Source: a virus. From it: DNA of 64,000 nucleotides. Where the stretch lies: positions 1-64,000 of IMG/VR virus record IMGVR_UViG_3300047157_000063; one strand, written 5' to 3'. The position numbers and the translations under genes are program-made. Below the pieces are notes generated by a model, which worked only from the letters and a program-made list of their open reading frames with translations, did no database searches and was not told where the DNA came from. Of this stretch, positions 53,552 through 62,370 are shown one piece after another (the first letter of the stretch is position 1; each line of letters starts with the position of its first letter).

Positions 53552-54380
53552 CAAACCAATGTTAGCACACAAGTATGACGACAAGCGAGTAGACTGGTCT
53601 CAACCTGTGTATATACAACCTAAACTTGACGGCGTCCGCTGCTTGTTTACTAAAGACGGTGCATACTCTCGTACCGGTAAACAATTTAAAAACGTAGCTC
53701 ATATAGAGCTCGCATTACTATCGTTCTTCAAGCATAGCCCAGACGTTGTACTTGACGGCGAATTATACAATCATAAACTAAAACATGATTTCGAAAAAAT
53801 TATATCATTAGTTCGTAAGCAAAAGCCTACTGCTGATGACAGACTAGATGCTCAACACCTCGTGCAATTTCACGTGTACGACTACATTTCAACACCTGTA
53901 TACGATAGTTACAAAAGACGTATGCACAATCTAGTAACAACAGATCTATATTGTCCAAGCATACAATACGTACCAGCTAAACTTGTTGACAGTTATAATT
54001 ATGCTAGAGATATACACGCTGACTTCCTTGATCAAGGTTACGAAGGCTCTATTATCAGGCTAGATGGTCTATACAAACACGGTAGGTCTTACGACTTAAT
54101 GAAATTCAAAGACTTCAGCGATACTGAAGCAACCATCATAGGTTATGAATTAGGTAAGGGTAAGCGACAAGGCACGCTCGGAAAGTTCCTGATGCAAGAT
54201 GACGAAGGTATAAAGTTCGGTTGTCCGCCGGGCAAAGGTTATACCTACAAGGATCTCGCAAATATGTTACTGAAAGTTAATGACTATATAGGTCAGCGTG
54301 CTACCTTTACTTATTTTCAACGAACTAAAGCAGGTTCATACAGACACCCGCTATTTAAATGTATACGTAATTATGAGTAA
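53541..54380 (+). CDS. ATP-dependent DNA ligase
   Basis: A 279-residue ligase that would seal nicks in replicating phage DNA. Motif I is KLDGVR (28-33), where Lys28 takes the AMP. Motif III follows as VVLDGELYNH, IIIa as FHVYDYI, IV as YEGSIIRLDG and V as DLMKFKDF. A C-terminal OB-type domain follows (EATIIGYELGKGKRQGTLG to FTYFQRTKAGSYRHPLFK). The small two-domain layout is that of T7-type ligases (T7: 359 residues), here shorter. It is the first replication gene after promoter P6. Confidence 0.9.
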   Translation: MIINKPMLAHKYDDKRVDWSQPVYIQPKLDGVRCLFTKDGAYSRTGKQFKNVAHIELALLSFFKHSPDVVLDGELYNHKLKHDFEKIISLVRKQKPTADDRLDAQHLVQFHVYDYISTPVYDSYKRRMHNLVTTDLYCPSIQYVPAKLVDSYNYARDIHADFLDQGYEGSIIRLDGLYKHGRSYDLMKFKDFSDTEATIIGYELGKGKRQGTLGKFLMQDDEGIKFGCPPGKGYTYKDLANMLLKVNDYIGQRATFTYFQRTKAGSYRHPLFKCIRNYE

Positions 54381-54412
54381 GACAATATGGAAACTATATA
54401 ATGATAATAACA

Positions 54413-55483
54413 ATGAATATATTTTATTTAGCTAAATGCCCATACAAAGCGGCGGAGTTACAATATAATAAACATGTGGTAAAGATGATACTTGAGTCAG
54501 CTCAAATGTTATGTACTGCTCACCATCATTATGCTGAGAAGCATGAGATCAACGCTGACTACATACCATACAAAAAGGCTCATTACAATCACCCATCAAC
54601 TATATGGTGTAGACAAAACAAAAACCATTACAGATGGTTATATAACCACATGAAAGCATTAGGCAGAGAATATACTGCTAGGTATGGTAAAGAACATTTA
54701 TCAATAACTAAATGTAAATCTAAACTTAGTTTATATCCTCATGATATACCTGAAGGAGCGTTTGAGCAACCTCCTCAGTGTATGCCTGATGAATACAAAG
54801 ACAAATGTAGTATACAAGCTTACTGGAATTATTACATTATAAATAGTAACAGGCTTATGTCACAAGAAAGAAGATTGAAATGGCTAAATGATAGACGCAT
54901 CGTTTATAGGAGAGATCCTGATACTGATACACCTACTATTGAAACCAAACAATATAAATACTACGCTGATGGTACATACCAATGTTATCACTTGTTTAAT
55001 AGCAAGGCTAAGATAACCACGTATAAATCATTAAAGTGGCATATGCTTGTATTATATTACCTGAATGATGATATACCACATGGTAATCCATTATTAATGG
55101 AACACTTGTTTAGGTTTATAGCTAATAAGGAAAATGGATTTGTCACCTTCTTTATTAAAAGTAGAATACTAGATGAAATGATAGATAACGTTATGACAAT
55201 AGGTGGTGAACCACCAGCAAATAAAATGCGTAAAGTAGTATTTAAACCTTATAATTGTTTAACTTTAAGTGAAAAGTTAAGCATTGTAGGTAAATTAATA
55301 GGTAGATCTTCACATGTAGATGAAGAAATAATCTACCAAACAATGTTAGATTTAAATGAATTTGGAAAAAAGATTACAATAAGTAGAATAGCTGGTTTGC
55401 TCGACTGTTCTACTAGAACAATACATAGAAACATGAGCAAGCAATTAAAAAACGAAAAAAAAATATTAAATGAAGAAATATAA
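54413..55483 (+). CDS. Two-module phage protein with C-terminal helix-turn-helix
   Basis: The start is taken at 54413 (MNIFYLAKCPYKAAELQYNK), as the motif MNIFYL begins this family; an ATG lies four codons earlier. Residues 1-150 (HVVKMILESAQMLCTAHHHY, HPSTIWCRQNKNHYRWLYNH) match a conserved phage family of unconfirmed activity. Residues about 270-356 hold LTLSEKLSIVGKLIGRSSHV and ITISRIAGLLDCSTRTIHRN, a clear helix-turn-helix. Such modules are usually separate, so this may be a fusion. The stop overlaps the sigma factor start by 14 bases, pointing to a joint regulatory role. Confidence 0.55.
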   Translation: MNIFYLAKCPYKAAELQYNKHVVKMILESAQMLCTAHHHYAEKHEINADYIPYKKAHYNHPSTIWCRQNKNHYRWLYNHMKALGREYTARYGKEHLSITKCKSKLSLYPHDIPEGAFEQPPQCMPDEYKDKCSIQAYWNYYIINSNRLMSQERRLKWLNDRRIVYRRDPDTDTPTIETKQYKYYADGTYQCYHLFNSKAKITTYKSLKWHMLVLYYLNDDIPHGNPLLMEHLFRFIANKENGFVTFFIKSRILDEMIDNVMTIGGEPPANKMRKVVFKPYNCLTLSEKLSIVGKLIGRSSHVDEEIIYQTMLDLNEFGKKITISRIAGLLDCSTRTIHRNMSKQLKNEKKILNEEI

Positions 55484-56234
55484 TATACCCGGCTATATAA
55501 TCGACAAAGAAGATTTAAAGCAAGCATTGCTTAGGTTACCTGAACACGGTGAGAACTATCAATTATATACTCGTGAAGAATTAATAATTAAGTTCTGTCC
55601 ATTAGCAGAGAATATAGCTAGAAAATTTTCAACAAGCCAACAAGCTTCTGGTGTTATGACTATAAGAGATTTAATACAAGAAGGTAGAGCTGGCTTAACG
55701 AAAGCTGTTGATAGAATTGATTGGGAACTATTTAATGAATCTGAAGATAGAGAAAAAACAATGAAAAGTTTTTTATCAAAGAGAATTAGAGGTGCAATTA
55801 GAAGGTCAATTGATATTAACAGGGGTGACATACGTATACCTGAGCACAAGCTAAACGAAATACGTAGAAACTTTGGTAAAGATAAAAAGATGGTTGCTAT
55901 GTTTTTTAACTCTATATTTTTAAGCATAGATGAAAAACCAAACAACGATGAAAATATGGTTTACCAAATACCAGATAAGTCAGAACCTTATAATATGAAC
56001 TTACTAAATATTTATTTAACTGGTTTGTTAAAGAAGCATTTAGACGAAAGAGAATATCATGTGTTAAGACTTAGTTATGGGTTAGACTGCGATAAGCATT
56101 CAGCTAAAGAAATTGCTGCTGAATTAAAAATCGAAGGATCGAGCTCTTATGTAAGAGTCTCTCAATTAAAAAAGCAAGCGGTAGACAAGTTAATAGAAAA
56201 TGTAGACCACTCGCAAGTGCTTGATTACCTGTAA
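55470..56234 (+). CDS. Phage RNA polymerase sigma factor
   Basis: A 254-residue sigma-70-family protein. Region 2 is FCPLAENIARKFS, then DLIQEGRAGLTKAVDRID and FLSKRIRGAIRRSIDINRG (residues about 42-115). Region 4 is LDEREYHVLRLSYGLDCDKH, AKEIAAELKI and YVRVSQLKKQAVDKLI (residues about 195-245), giving the -35-binding helix-turn-helix. It likely redirects host RNA polymerase to phage promoters, perhaps late ones on the other strand. No anti-sigma partner is seen. It overlaps the HTH fusion gene. Confidence 0.85.
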   Translation: MKKYNIPGYIIDKEDLKQALLRLPEHGENYQLYTREELIIKFCPLAENIARKFSTSQQASGVMTIRDLIQEGRAGLTKAVDRIDWELFNESEDREKTMKSFLSKRIRGAIRRSIDINRGDIRIPEHKLNEIRRNFGKDKKMVAMFFNSIFLSIDEKPNNDENMVYQIPDKSEPYNMNLLNIYLTGLLKKHLDEREYHVLRLSYGLDCDKHSAKEIAAELKIEGSSSYVRVSQLKKQAVDKLIENVDHSQVLDYL

Positions 56235-56306
56235 GTTAGGTGACCAGGTTAATTTAAATTTACAAATCTATATGTAATTATATATATAGACCAAAAACCT
56301 TTTGAT

Positions 56307-56861
56307 ATGAAAGAATTAAACCAAAAACTAGCGATAGTTCAGACTAAGCTAAAAACCAAGAAGACAAGCTATAACAGCTTCGGTAAATACTATTTCCGAA
56401 AAGCTGAAGACATTCTTGAAGCTGTCAAACCATTTCTAATTGAACAAGGCATTACGGTTAAAATAACCGAGGAGATGATCTCCGCAGATCCTGTTCCAAT
56501 CATTCAATCAACAGCAACAATATCAGATGGCGAAAGTGCTATACACGCAACTGCAGTAGTAGGAGTAGACCTTAATCAAAAAGGTATGCAAACAGCTCAG
56601 CAGTTTGGTGCAGCCTCGTCTTATGGTAAGAAGTATGCATTAGGTAATTTATTTTTAATAGATGACACAGCAGATGCTGACAGTACTAACAAGCATGATT
56701 CAAAAGCTGTTAGCAAAATTAAACAAGCATCTAAACCAAACATAACGGGTGATCAGCTTTCAAAAGCCGTAGAATACGTTAAAGCAGGTGGTAAGATAGA
56801 AGCTATTACAAATAAATATAATGTTACTAAAACACAGTTGACTGAACTAACAACATTATAA
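56307..56861 (+). CDS. ERF-family single-strand annealing protein
   Basis: A 184-residue recombinase: LNQKLAIVQTKLKTKKTSYN, YYFRKAEDILEAVKPFLIEQ, then the ERF signature QFGAASSYGKKYALGNLFLI and DDTADADS. The C-terminal helical tail probably binds partners. ERF proteins pair complementary strands in phage recombination. The next gene is its exonuclease partner, starting directly after the stop. A 72-base A/T-rich gap precedes it, the largest between replication genes, and could hold a promoter that does not match the main motif. Confidence 0.85.
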   Translation: MKELNQKLAIVQTKLKTKKTSYNSFGKYYFRKAEDILEAVKPFLIEQGITVKITEEMISADPVPIIQSTATISDGESAIHATAVVGVDLNQKGMQTAQQFGAASSYGKKYALGNLFLIDDTADADSTNKHDSKAVSKIKQASKPNITGDQLSKAVEYVKAGGKIEAITNKYNVTKTQLTELTTL

Positions 56862-57602
56862 ATGAAGAAAACAGAAATTATTGAAAGACTAAGAAATGAC
56901 GAAGATTACTATGGTAAGTTTGGAAAACAATACTTAAGTAATTCAGACATATACACTCTTTTAAACAATCCTTTAGCATATGGTACTCCAATGAAACCAT
57001 CTGCTGCTTTTTTAGTAGGAGGCTATTTTCACACTGCAATACTTGAACCAGATAAACTGAAAAAGTATAAAGTAATAGAATCTAGTACACGTAATACAAA
57101 AGCATACAAGGAGATGTCAGGTGGTGAACTATGTTTACTACAACATGAGGTTGATAAGATAGAGTTAATGCAAGAAAAGCTTATGAATTTAGATATTGCC
57201 GCAGATCTTATAAGAGGAACTGATGGTAAGCTTAACGACTACGAAGTGCCCGCTGTAAAAGAAATAGCAGGTATGATGTGGAAAGGTAAAGCAGATATTA
57301 TAAATCATAATGAAAAACTTGTCATTGATCTTAAAACCACAGGCGACATCAAAAAATTTCAATGGTCTGCTTCTAAATTTAATTACGACAGTCAAGCATA
57401 TATATACAGTAAATTATTTGGTTACGAAATGTTATTCATAGTAATAGACAAAGAAACCTTAGAAATAAATATATGTGATTGCTCTCCGCAGTTTTACGAA
57501 AGAGGCAAGGAAAAGGTAGAAAAAGCAGTTGAAGCTTACAAGCTGTTTTATGACACCGAGGGTTTTGACCCTAAACAATATTTTGTAAGTAAAACCCTTT
57601 AA
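56862..57602 (+). CDS. PD-(D/E)XK exonuclease (RecE/YqaJ-like)
   Basis: A 246-residue nuclease with LSNSDIYTLLNNPLAYGTPM, FLVGGYFHTAILEPDKLKKY, the core WKGKADIINHNEKLVIDLKT and QAYIYSKLFGYEM. The GKAD and DLKTT pieces are the acidic and Glu/Asp-x-Lys motifs of PD-(D/E)XK enzymes, and the Gln-Tyr-like QAYIY fits lambda-type/YqaJ exonucleases. It resects ends so the ERF protein can anneal single strands; the two genes abut. Confidence 0.8.
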   Translation: MKKTEIIERLRNDEDYYGKFGKQYLSNSDIYTLLNNPLAYGTPMKPSAAFLVGGYFHTAILEPDKLKKYKVIESSTRNTKAYKEMSGGELCLLQHEVDKIELMQEKLMNLDIAADLIRGTDGKLNDYEVPAVKEIAGMMWKGKADIINHNEKLVIDLKTTGDIKKFQWSASKFNYDSQAYIYSKLFGYEMLFIVIDKETLEINICDCSPQFYERGKEKVEKAVEAYKLFYDTEGFDPKQYFVSKTL

Positions 57603-57612
57603 TATTAATAAT

Positions 57613-57783
57613 ATGGCAAGAACTAAAAAAAGAGTATGCAGTGTAACTGGAATTAACACTAGTGTAAATAATTTTTACACAAACCAGAGTCACGTTAAAG
57701 CAGTAGATAATCTACGAAGAACAACTGGTGCAACTAAAGATCAGTTGTCTAGAATGTTTAATCAAATTAATCAATACGCATAA
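57613..57783 (+). CDS. Small basic protein (56 aa)
   Basis: MARTKKRVCSVTGINTSVNN, FYTNQSHVKAVDNLRRTTGA, then KDQLSRMFNQINQY. Too small for an enzyme; a single Cys and many Lys/Arg suggest nucleic-acid contact. It lies between the exonuclease and the SSB-like gene, within the replication/recombination cassette. Confidence 0.5.
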   Translation: MARTKKRVCSVTGINTSVNNFYTNQSHVKAVDNLRRTTGATKDQLSRMFNQINQYA

Positions 57784-57784
57784 T

Positions 57785-58105
57785 ATGGCAAGTATAATTA
57801 AAACAAGTATAAACTTGAACAACATACCCAAAGATAAGATCTATGTGGGTAAGAAGGGTAAGTATTTACCCATCACGATTACACTAAATGATGAGTTAGA
57901 TCAGTTCGGAAATCAAGGTCCTGTTGTAGTTGAACAAACTAAAGAGGAAAGAGAGACTAAGACTGAAAAGACTTACTTAGGAAATGTAAAAGTAGTATGG
58001 ACAAATGGTACAAACGTAGAAGTAGCTCCACGAGATGAAGCTCAATCCGCTCCAGCTATGCCACAAGCACAAGCTGCACCGGTAGAAGATGATTTACCAT
58101 TTTAA
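57785..58105 (+). CDS. Single-strand DNA-binding-like protein
   Basis: The start is ATG 57785 (MASIIKTSINLNNIPKDKIY), one base after the preceding stop. The body reads as an OB-like barrel (KYLPITITLNDELDQFGNQG, YLGNVKVVWTNGTNV), then an Ala/Pro/Gln linker and the acidic tip VEDDLPF. That tip is the partner-binding tail of SSB proteins (DDxPF). The 106-residue size is at the small end. The position before primase-helicase supports the role. The SSB fold is inferred. Confidence 0.65.
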   Translation: MASIIKTSINLNNIPKDKIYVGKKGKYLPITITLNDELDQFGNQGPVVVEQTKEERETKTEKTYLGNVKVVWTNGTNVEVAPRDEAQSAPAMPQAQAAPVEDDLPF

Positions 58106-58118
58106 TAATAGTTAAAGA

Positions 58119-59849
58119 ATGACAGTAGAAGATAAAGAGATTAATGGATTCTTGATTGATAATTTCAATCAGCACAACCTAGAAGTTGGGAAGACTCAGG
58201 GTATTTGCCCTAACTGCTCACACGCTAGGAAACCTAAGAATCAGAAGCTTAAATGTGCTTCTTATGATTGGGAACGTGGTCTCGGAACATGTCATAACTG
58301 TAACACCTCGTTTCAACTACACACCTACCAAAGAAAAGGTAGTTCTGAGAAAACGTATGTTAAACCTGTTGAAAGACTAGAAGATTATAACATAGTTGGA
58401 GACCCAGAACAGAAAGTTGTTAAATGGTTTCAGGGTAGAGGAATATCGGCTCAGACTCTTATCGACCTACAAGTCGGTGAGGGTACTGAGTGGATGCCTC
58501 AAACTCAGAAAGAAGAAAATACAATTAAGTTTAATTATTTTATGGGCGGAAAGCTTATTAATATAAAATACCGTGATGGTAGAAAAAACTTCAAATTGTA
58601 TAAGGGTGCTGAAAAGATATTTTATAATATTGACAGCACAGTTGGATATGATTCATGTATAATTGTTGAGGGTGAGATGGATGTTTTAGCTTTACACGAG
58701 GCTGGTATTAAAAATGTAATATCAGTTCCTAACGGTGCGACGTTAAACCATAATAATCTAGATTACTTAGATAATTGTATAGACTACTTCGAAGACAAAG
58801 AGAAAGTTATCTTAGCGGTTGACAATGATGAGGCAGGTAATGCCTTGAAACAAGAGTTAATACGTAGGCTTGGTGCTGAAGTGTGTTATCTTGTAGATTT
58901 TGCCGACTGTAAAGATTCAAACGAGTATCTAACCAAACACGGTGCTGACGCCTTAAAAAGTGCTATACACGCATGTAAGCCTGTACCACTAGAAGGTGTT
59001 AGTACATTGTATGATATAGAAGATGAACTTAAAGACTTTGTACAAAACGGTTTCAAACCTGGTTATCAGGTTGGCCTCGAGAATTTCGACAAAATATTCA
59101 GTACTTATACTGGACAGTTTATTACTGTTACTGGTATTCCTAGTAGTGGGAAGTCTGATTTTGTTGATCAAATGGTTGTAGGTTATAATCAGAACTATGG
59201 TTGGAAAACAGCTTATGCTAGTCCTGAAAATCAACCCACATACCTACACGCTCACAAGCTAATGAGGAAGGTTTGGCAAGATATGCCTAGACCTTCTGAT
59301 ATTGGTAGTGACTCATGGAACAGAGTTGCAGATCATGTTAATGATAATTTCTTTTTTATTGATATGGACAGATATACCCTAGACGCTGTGCTTAAAAAAG
59401 GTGCTGAGCTGGTCAAAAGAAAAGGTATAAAATGTTTAGTACTTGATCCTTTCAATAAAATTAGAGATATTAATTGTAAAACAGAAGATGTTAATAGGTA
59501 TACTATGGAATATCTAACTAAGATCGAAACGTTTGCAAAAAAATATGATGTATTGGTTTTTGTAGTTGCTCACCCAACTAAAATGTACAAGGACAAAGAT
59601 GGCAAGATTGAAGAGCCAACAATGTACAGTATTAAGGGTGGTGGAGAATGGTATGATGCTAGTTATCATGGTATACTAGTTCACAGAGACTATGAAGCTA
59701 AAACCGTTAAAGCTAAAGTACTTAAAGTAAAATTCCAAAACTTAGGTGAGAACCAAGCCGAAGCTCATTTTAAATGGGAGCCTAGGTCGGGTTGTTTTAT
59801 ACCTGAGATAACTGATACAGTTGTAGAAGATGCCTTACCCTGGGAGTAA
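58119..59849 (+). CDS. Primase-helicase (T7 gp4 / Twinkle type)
   Basis: A 576-residue bifunctional replication protein. A zinc-ribbon primase head has CPNC (30-33) and CHNC (58-61). The TOPRIM core has VEGEMDVLAL (183-192) and VDNDEAGNAL (234-243). The DnaB-like helicase has Walker A GIPSSGKSD (339-347), Walker B CLVLDPFNKI and a VVAHPTKM motif, with a Gln/Arg-finger region after. It unwinds and primes the phage fork. The C-terminal EDALPWE resembles an acidic SSB-type tail, as the T7 protein also has an acidic tail for polymerase contact. It is intact, unlike the genes that follow. Confidence 0.9.
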   Translation: MTVEDKEINGFLIDNFNQHNLEVGKTQGICPNCSHARKPKNQKLKCASYDWERGLGTCHNCNTSFQLHTYQRKGSSEKTYVKPVERLEDYNIVGDPEQKVVKWFQGRGISAQTLIDLQVGEGTEWMPQTQKEENTIKFNYFMGGKLINIKYRDGRKNFKLYKGAEKIFYNIDSTVGYDSCIIVEGEMDVLALHEAGIKNVISVPNGATLNHNNLDYLDNCIDYFEDKEKVILAVDNDEAGNALKQELIRRLGAEVCYLVDFADCKDSNEYLTKHGADALKSAIHACKPVPLEGVSTLYDIEDELKDFVQNGFKPGYQVGLENFDKIFSTYTGQFITVTGIPSSGKSDFVDQMVVGYNQNYGWKTAYASPENQPTYLHAHKLMRKVWQDMPRPSDIGSDSWNRVADHVNDNFFFIDMDRYTLDAVLKKGAELVKRKGIKCLVLDPFNKIRDINCKTEDVNRYTMEYLTKIETFAKKYDVLVFVVAHPTKMYKDKDGKIEEPTMYSIKGGGEWYDASYHGILVHRDYEAKTVKAKVLKVKFQNLGENQAEAHFKWEPRSGCFIPEITDTVVEDALPWE

Positions 59850-59862
59850 AAAGAATAAGTAT

Positions 59863-60102
59863 ATGGGTGAAAACCCATTTGCAACTATGCCTGAAAACAC
59901 AAAGGCTCATATGTGGTGTTTTAAAAATAACATTTTTATTACACCTGTAGAAGCTGGTTACAAGGCTAGAATGTGGTATTTAGAGATACGACTAGGAAAT
60001 AAGACATTTAAAAGTCCTGAGAAATATGGACCAACGGATGTTTGGGAAAAAATGTACGAATTTTATAACTATTATTATAAAAAATATGAGAAAAAGATTT
60101 AA
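59863..60102 (+). CDS. Small protein after the helicase (79 aa), unknown
   Basis: The best start is ATG 59863 (MGENPFATMPENTKAHMWCF) behind an A-rich leader. An earlier in-frame ATG at 59830 overlaps the helicase end. It is a basic, aromatic-rich protein (VEAGYKARMWYLEIRLGNKT) ending in YYYKKYEKKI. It overlaps the next gene by 17 bases. The function is unknown. Confidence 0.5.
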   Translation: MGENPFATMPENTKAHMWCFKNNIFITPVEAGYKARMWYLEIRLGNKTFKSPEKYGPTDVWEKMYEFYNYYYKKYEKKI

Positions 60103-60728
60103 TAATGCAAACGAAGCTTATGAGGCTGTTCTTGATGAAATAATACAAGAGGGTGTAGATTTTGATAACACAAAAGCTATATTCAATTGTGGGTTTTATA
60201 TAGACAACCCAAGCGACAAGCATATAACAAACGCTGAGCGTGATTGGAGCCAAAAATACGCGGCTGCAGAGTGGGCTTGGTATTTGTCTGGTGATCCTAG
60301 TATAAGCAAACTAGGTGAGCTATATGGTAAGATACCGCCTATATGGGAACGTATGGCTAATAGTGATGGAAATGTTAATAGTAATTATGGTTATCAATGG
60401 AAACGTAACAATCAAATAGATTATGTGGTTGGTAAGTTAAGAGATAACCCTAGTACTAGACATGCAGCTATAAGTATATATGACTGTAAAGAGTATGAAA
60501 AGTATCGTAAAGATACTCCTTGTACATATGCGGTACAATTTACAATAATTAATAACAAACTATGTATGTCTGTTTATATGCGTTCTAATGACATCTGGTA
60601 CGGCTTTCTGTAACGATCAATATCAATTTGCATCATTACAGGAAATGATTGCAGATAGACTGTCTATTGAGACCGGATGGTATTACCATCATGCACACAA
60701 CATGCATTTATATAACGATAAATTATGA
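60086..60728 (+). CDS. Thymidylate synthase / dCMP hydroxymethylase-family enzyme (one frameshift)
   Basis: The start is ATG 60086 (MRKRFNNANEAYEAVLDEII). Family marks are AERDWSQKYAAAEWAWYLSG, NVNSNYGYQWK, DNPSTRHAAISIYD, the catalytic Cys in DTPCTYAVQF, YMRSNDIWYGF and GWYYHHAHNMHLY. After an extra base at about 60607 the frame continues CNDQYQFASLQEMIADRL and stops at 60728. At the base-selecting site, where thymidylate synthases have Asn (PFN), this protein has GFCND. T4 dCMP hydroxymethylase has GFRND with Asp. This points to dCMP rather than dUMP as substrate. At about 213 residues it is shorter than T4 gp42 (246). Confidence 0.75.
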
Positions 60729-61225
60729 CGTATTATATTTATCATATTCCAGGTAAAAAGATCGGTGTTACCTGTGATCTTAATAACCGGGTCACAGTTC
60801 AACAAGGATATGATTCAACGGAGTATGATGTATCTAGAAAGCTCTGAGGATATAGATTATATATCTTCTAAAGAGATAGAATTACAAAGAGAATATGGTT
60901 ACAAAGTAGACATGGTACCATATAAAAACCTTAAACCAAAAAAGAATATGAATATAAATGTGACTGAACAAACCACAACATTCCCTGTACCAGTTAATAA
61001 ACTGAAAGGAAGATTGATGGATAATATAGGTATGAGCTGGAATACCGAGCATGGAGAGCTAAATATAACACCAGCAACGGTTGATTGGATAATGAAAATG
61101 TTAAAACTTCTATGTTTAACAACGAGAGATGTTATATTTACAATAAAGCATTTGTTAGGTTTTACGATAACAATGATGTTTTTGCTAAACCCACTAAAAA
61201 ACACAAAACCCTTAAAAATGTTTGA
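60725..61225 (+). CDS. GIY-YIG-like protein, frameshifted
   Basis: It starts MTYYIYHIPGKKIGVTCDLN in ATGA overlap with the previous stop, then NRVTVQQGYDSTEYDV. After a break near 60832 it continues LESSEDIDYISSKEIELQRE, YGYKVDMVPYKNL and KPKKNMNINVTEQ. The YxYHIPGKKIGVT...RV order resembles the first strands of GIY-YIG nucleases, and EIELQREYGYKVD matches a phage family I recall. A second break near 61110 precedes CYIYNKAFVRFYDNN. Endonuclease activity is inference; a typical catalytic Arg/Glu pair is not certain. Confidence 0.45.
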
Positions 61226-61507
61226 CAACATTAGAGACTGGGCTCAGACAAAGAGGTTTATATGATAAGGGTAATCCACACACACAATATGTTAAACTAC
61301 AAGAAGAAGCTGGCGAGCTAGCAAAAGCATTACTTAAAAATGATCAACCAGAAGTAATAGATGCTATTGGTGATATGGTTGTTGTATTAACTAACTCTAG
61401 CACATTTAGAGGAGTTAATATAGAAACTTGTATTGATGAGCTTACAAGTAATAGCGGCTAGAACAGGTAAAATGGTTAACGGAACATTTGTAAAAGATGC
61501 AGATTAA
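61218..61507 (+). CDS. MazG-like nucleotide pyrophosphohydrolase (frameshifted)
   Basis: From ATG 61218: FDNIRDWAQT, then after one base GLYDKGNPHTQYVKLQEEAG, ELAKALLKND, EVIDAIGDMVVVLTNSS. After a break near 61450 it ends VIAARTGKMVNGTFVKDAD. The EEAGE and EVIDAIGD motifs are the metal-binding Glu/Asp sites of the MazG fold. Phage MazG-like enzymes hydrolyse noncanonical NTPs or alarmone-like nucleotides. The length of about 96 residues fits a single MazG unit. Most of it is intact from 61222 to 61461. Confidence 0.75.
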
Positions 61508-61752
61508 AACTAAAGACAAGATAGTACAAAACGTACTAAGGAAGATGGATGAACGATCAGTAGCTTACGTGGGTCAAAAGAAATATGGAGCCAACTATGA
61601 TGCACGATTGAAGGTCAAAAGAAAGATCTAAATAGGTTTATTGTTGATGTACAAGAAGAGTTAATGGATGCAATATTGTATATATTGAAGCAGCTAAACA
61701 TTGTTTGAGAGATGATAGAAGAAGCTATGTTGAACCGTATAAAGCATTATAA
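61497..61752 (+). CDS. Second MazG/dNTP-pyrophosphatase-like protein (frameshifted)
   Basis: It begins MQIKTKDKIVQNVLRKMDER, then SVAYVGQKKYGANYDARL. After breaks at about 61610 and 61683 it continues GQKKDLNRFIVDVQEELMDA, ILYIEAAKHCLRDDRRSYVE and ends at 61752. The QEELMDAILYIEA helix is like the EExxD helix of all-alpha NTP pyrophosphatases encoded by phages. It overlaps the end of the first MazG-like gene. The substrate is unknown. Confidence 0.45.
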
Positions 61753-61780
61753 AAACGGTAACGATGGACAGCATTATAAT

Positions 61781-62234
61781 ATGAGGAAGAAGAAATCTTA
61801 TAAAAGAAGTAAAAAACGAGGTCCTGTCGTTAGTAAAAAAGTTACAATCGACGGGATTAAGTTCGCTAGTCAGGTCTAGAAGCTTATATGTATAAAGCTT
61901 TAAAAAAGCTAAAATACCAGTCGCATATGAAGGTAGTACGTACACAATATTTCAAGGTTTTGATTTAAATGTTACTTGTTATGAAAGATGTGGTAATGGT
62001 AAGGGTGATTATAAAGATAGAGGTAATAAAAAGATTTTACCAATAAAGTACACACCAGATTTTATCGGTAAAGGTTTTATAATTGAAACTAAAGGTAGAG
62101 CTAATGAGGCTTTTCCTATGAGATGGAAGTTATTTAAGCATTACGCAGAACACAATTTAAACTCAACATTGTATAAGCCTCAAAACCAAAAAGAATGTGA
62201 TGAAACAGTTAGATTAATATTAGAAAATGGCTAA
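61781..62234 (+). CDS. DUF1064-like PD-(D/E)XK endonuclease (frameshifted)
   Basis: From ATG 61781: MRKKKSYKRSKKRGPVVSKK, VTIDGIKFAS, then after breaks at 61875 and 61905 GLEAYMYKALKKAKIPVAYE. The rest is intact: YTIFQGFDLNVTCYE, IKYTPDFIGKGFIIETKGRA, MRWKLFKHYAEHNLNSTLYK and ETVRLILENG. The SGLEA helix Glu, TPDF and the ETKG motif are the catalytic set of DUF1064 and related recombination nucleases. It may resolve junctions or trim branches before packaging. The protein is about 150 residues. Confidence 0.6.
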
Positions 62235-62369
62235 ATTAATATTAACAACACACGCCCGGAAAATTAGAAACTAGGAAAAAGACCAGGCGTACATAGTAAA
62301 AATAAAAACACAAAACAAGTTAAAGGTAAGTATTACTCAGGTAAACCTTATCGAGGACAAGGAAGATAA
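62227..62369 (+). CDS. Small basic protein (about 47 aa, frameshifted)
   Basis: MAKLILTT starts in overlap with the nuclease end. After one or two lost bases near 62260-62275 the frame reads GKRPGVHSKNKNTKQVKGKY, YSGKPYRGQGR. The KRPGVHSKxK...YRGQGR ending is a pattern of small basic proteins found widely in phages. It is probably nucleic-acid binding; the role is unknown. Confidence 0.45.
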
Positions 62370-62370
62370 T

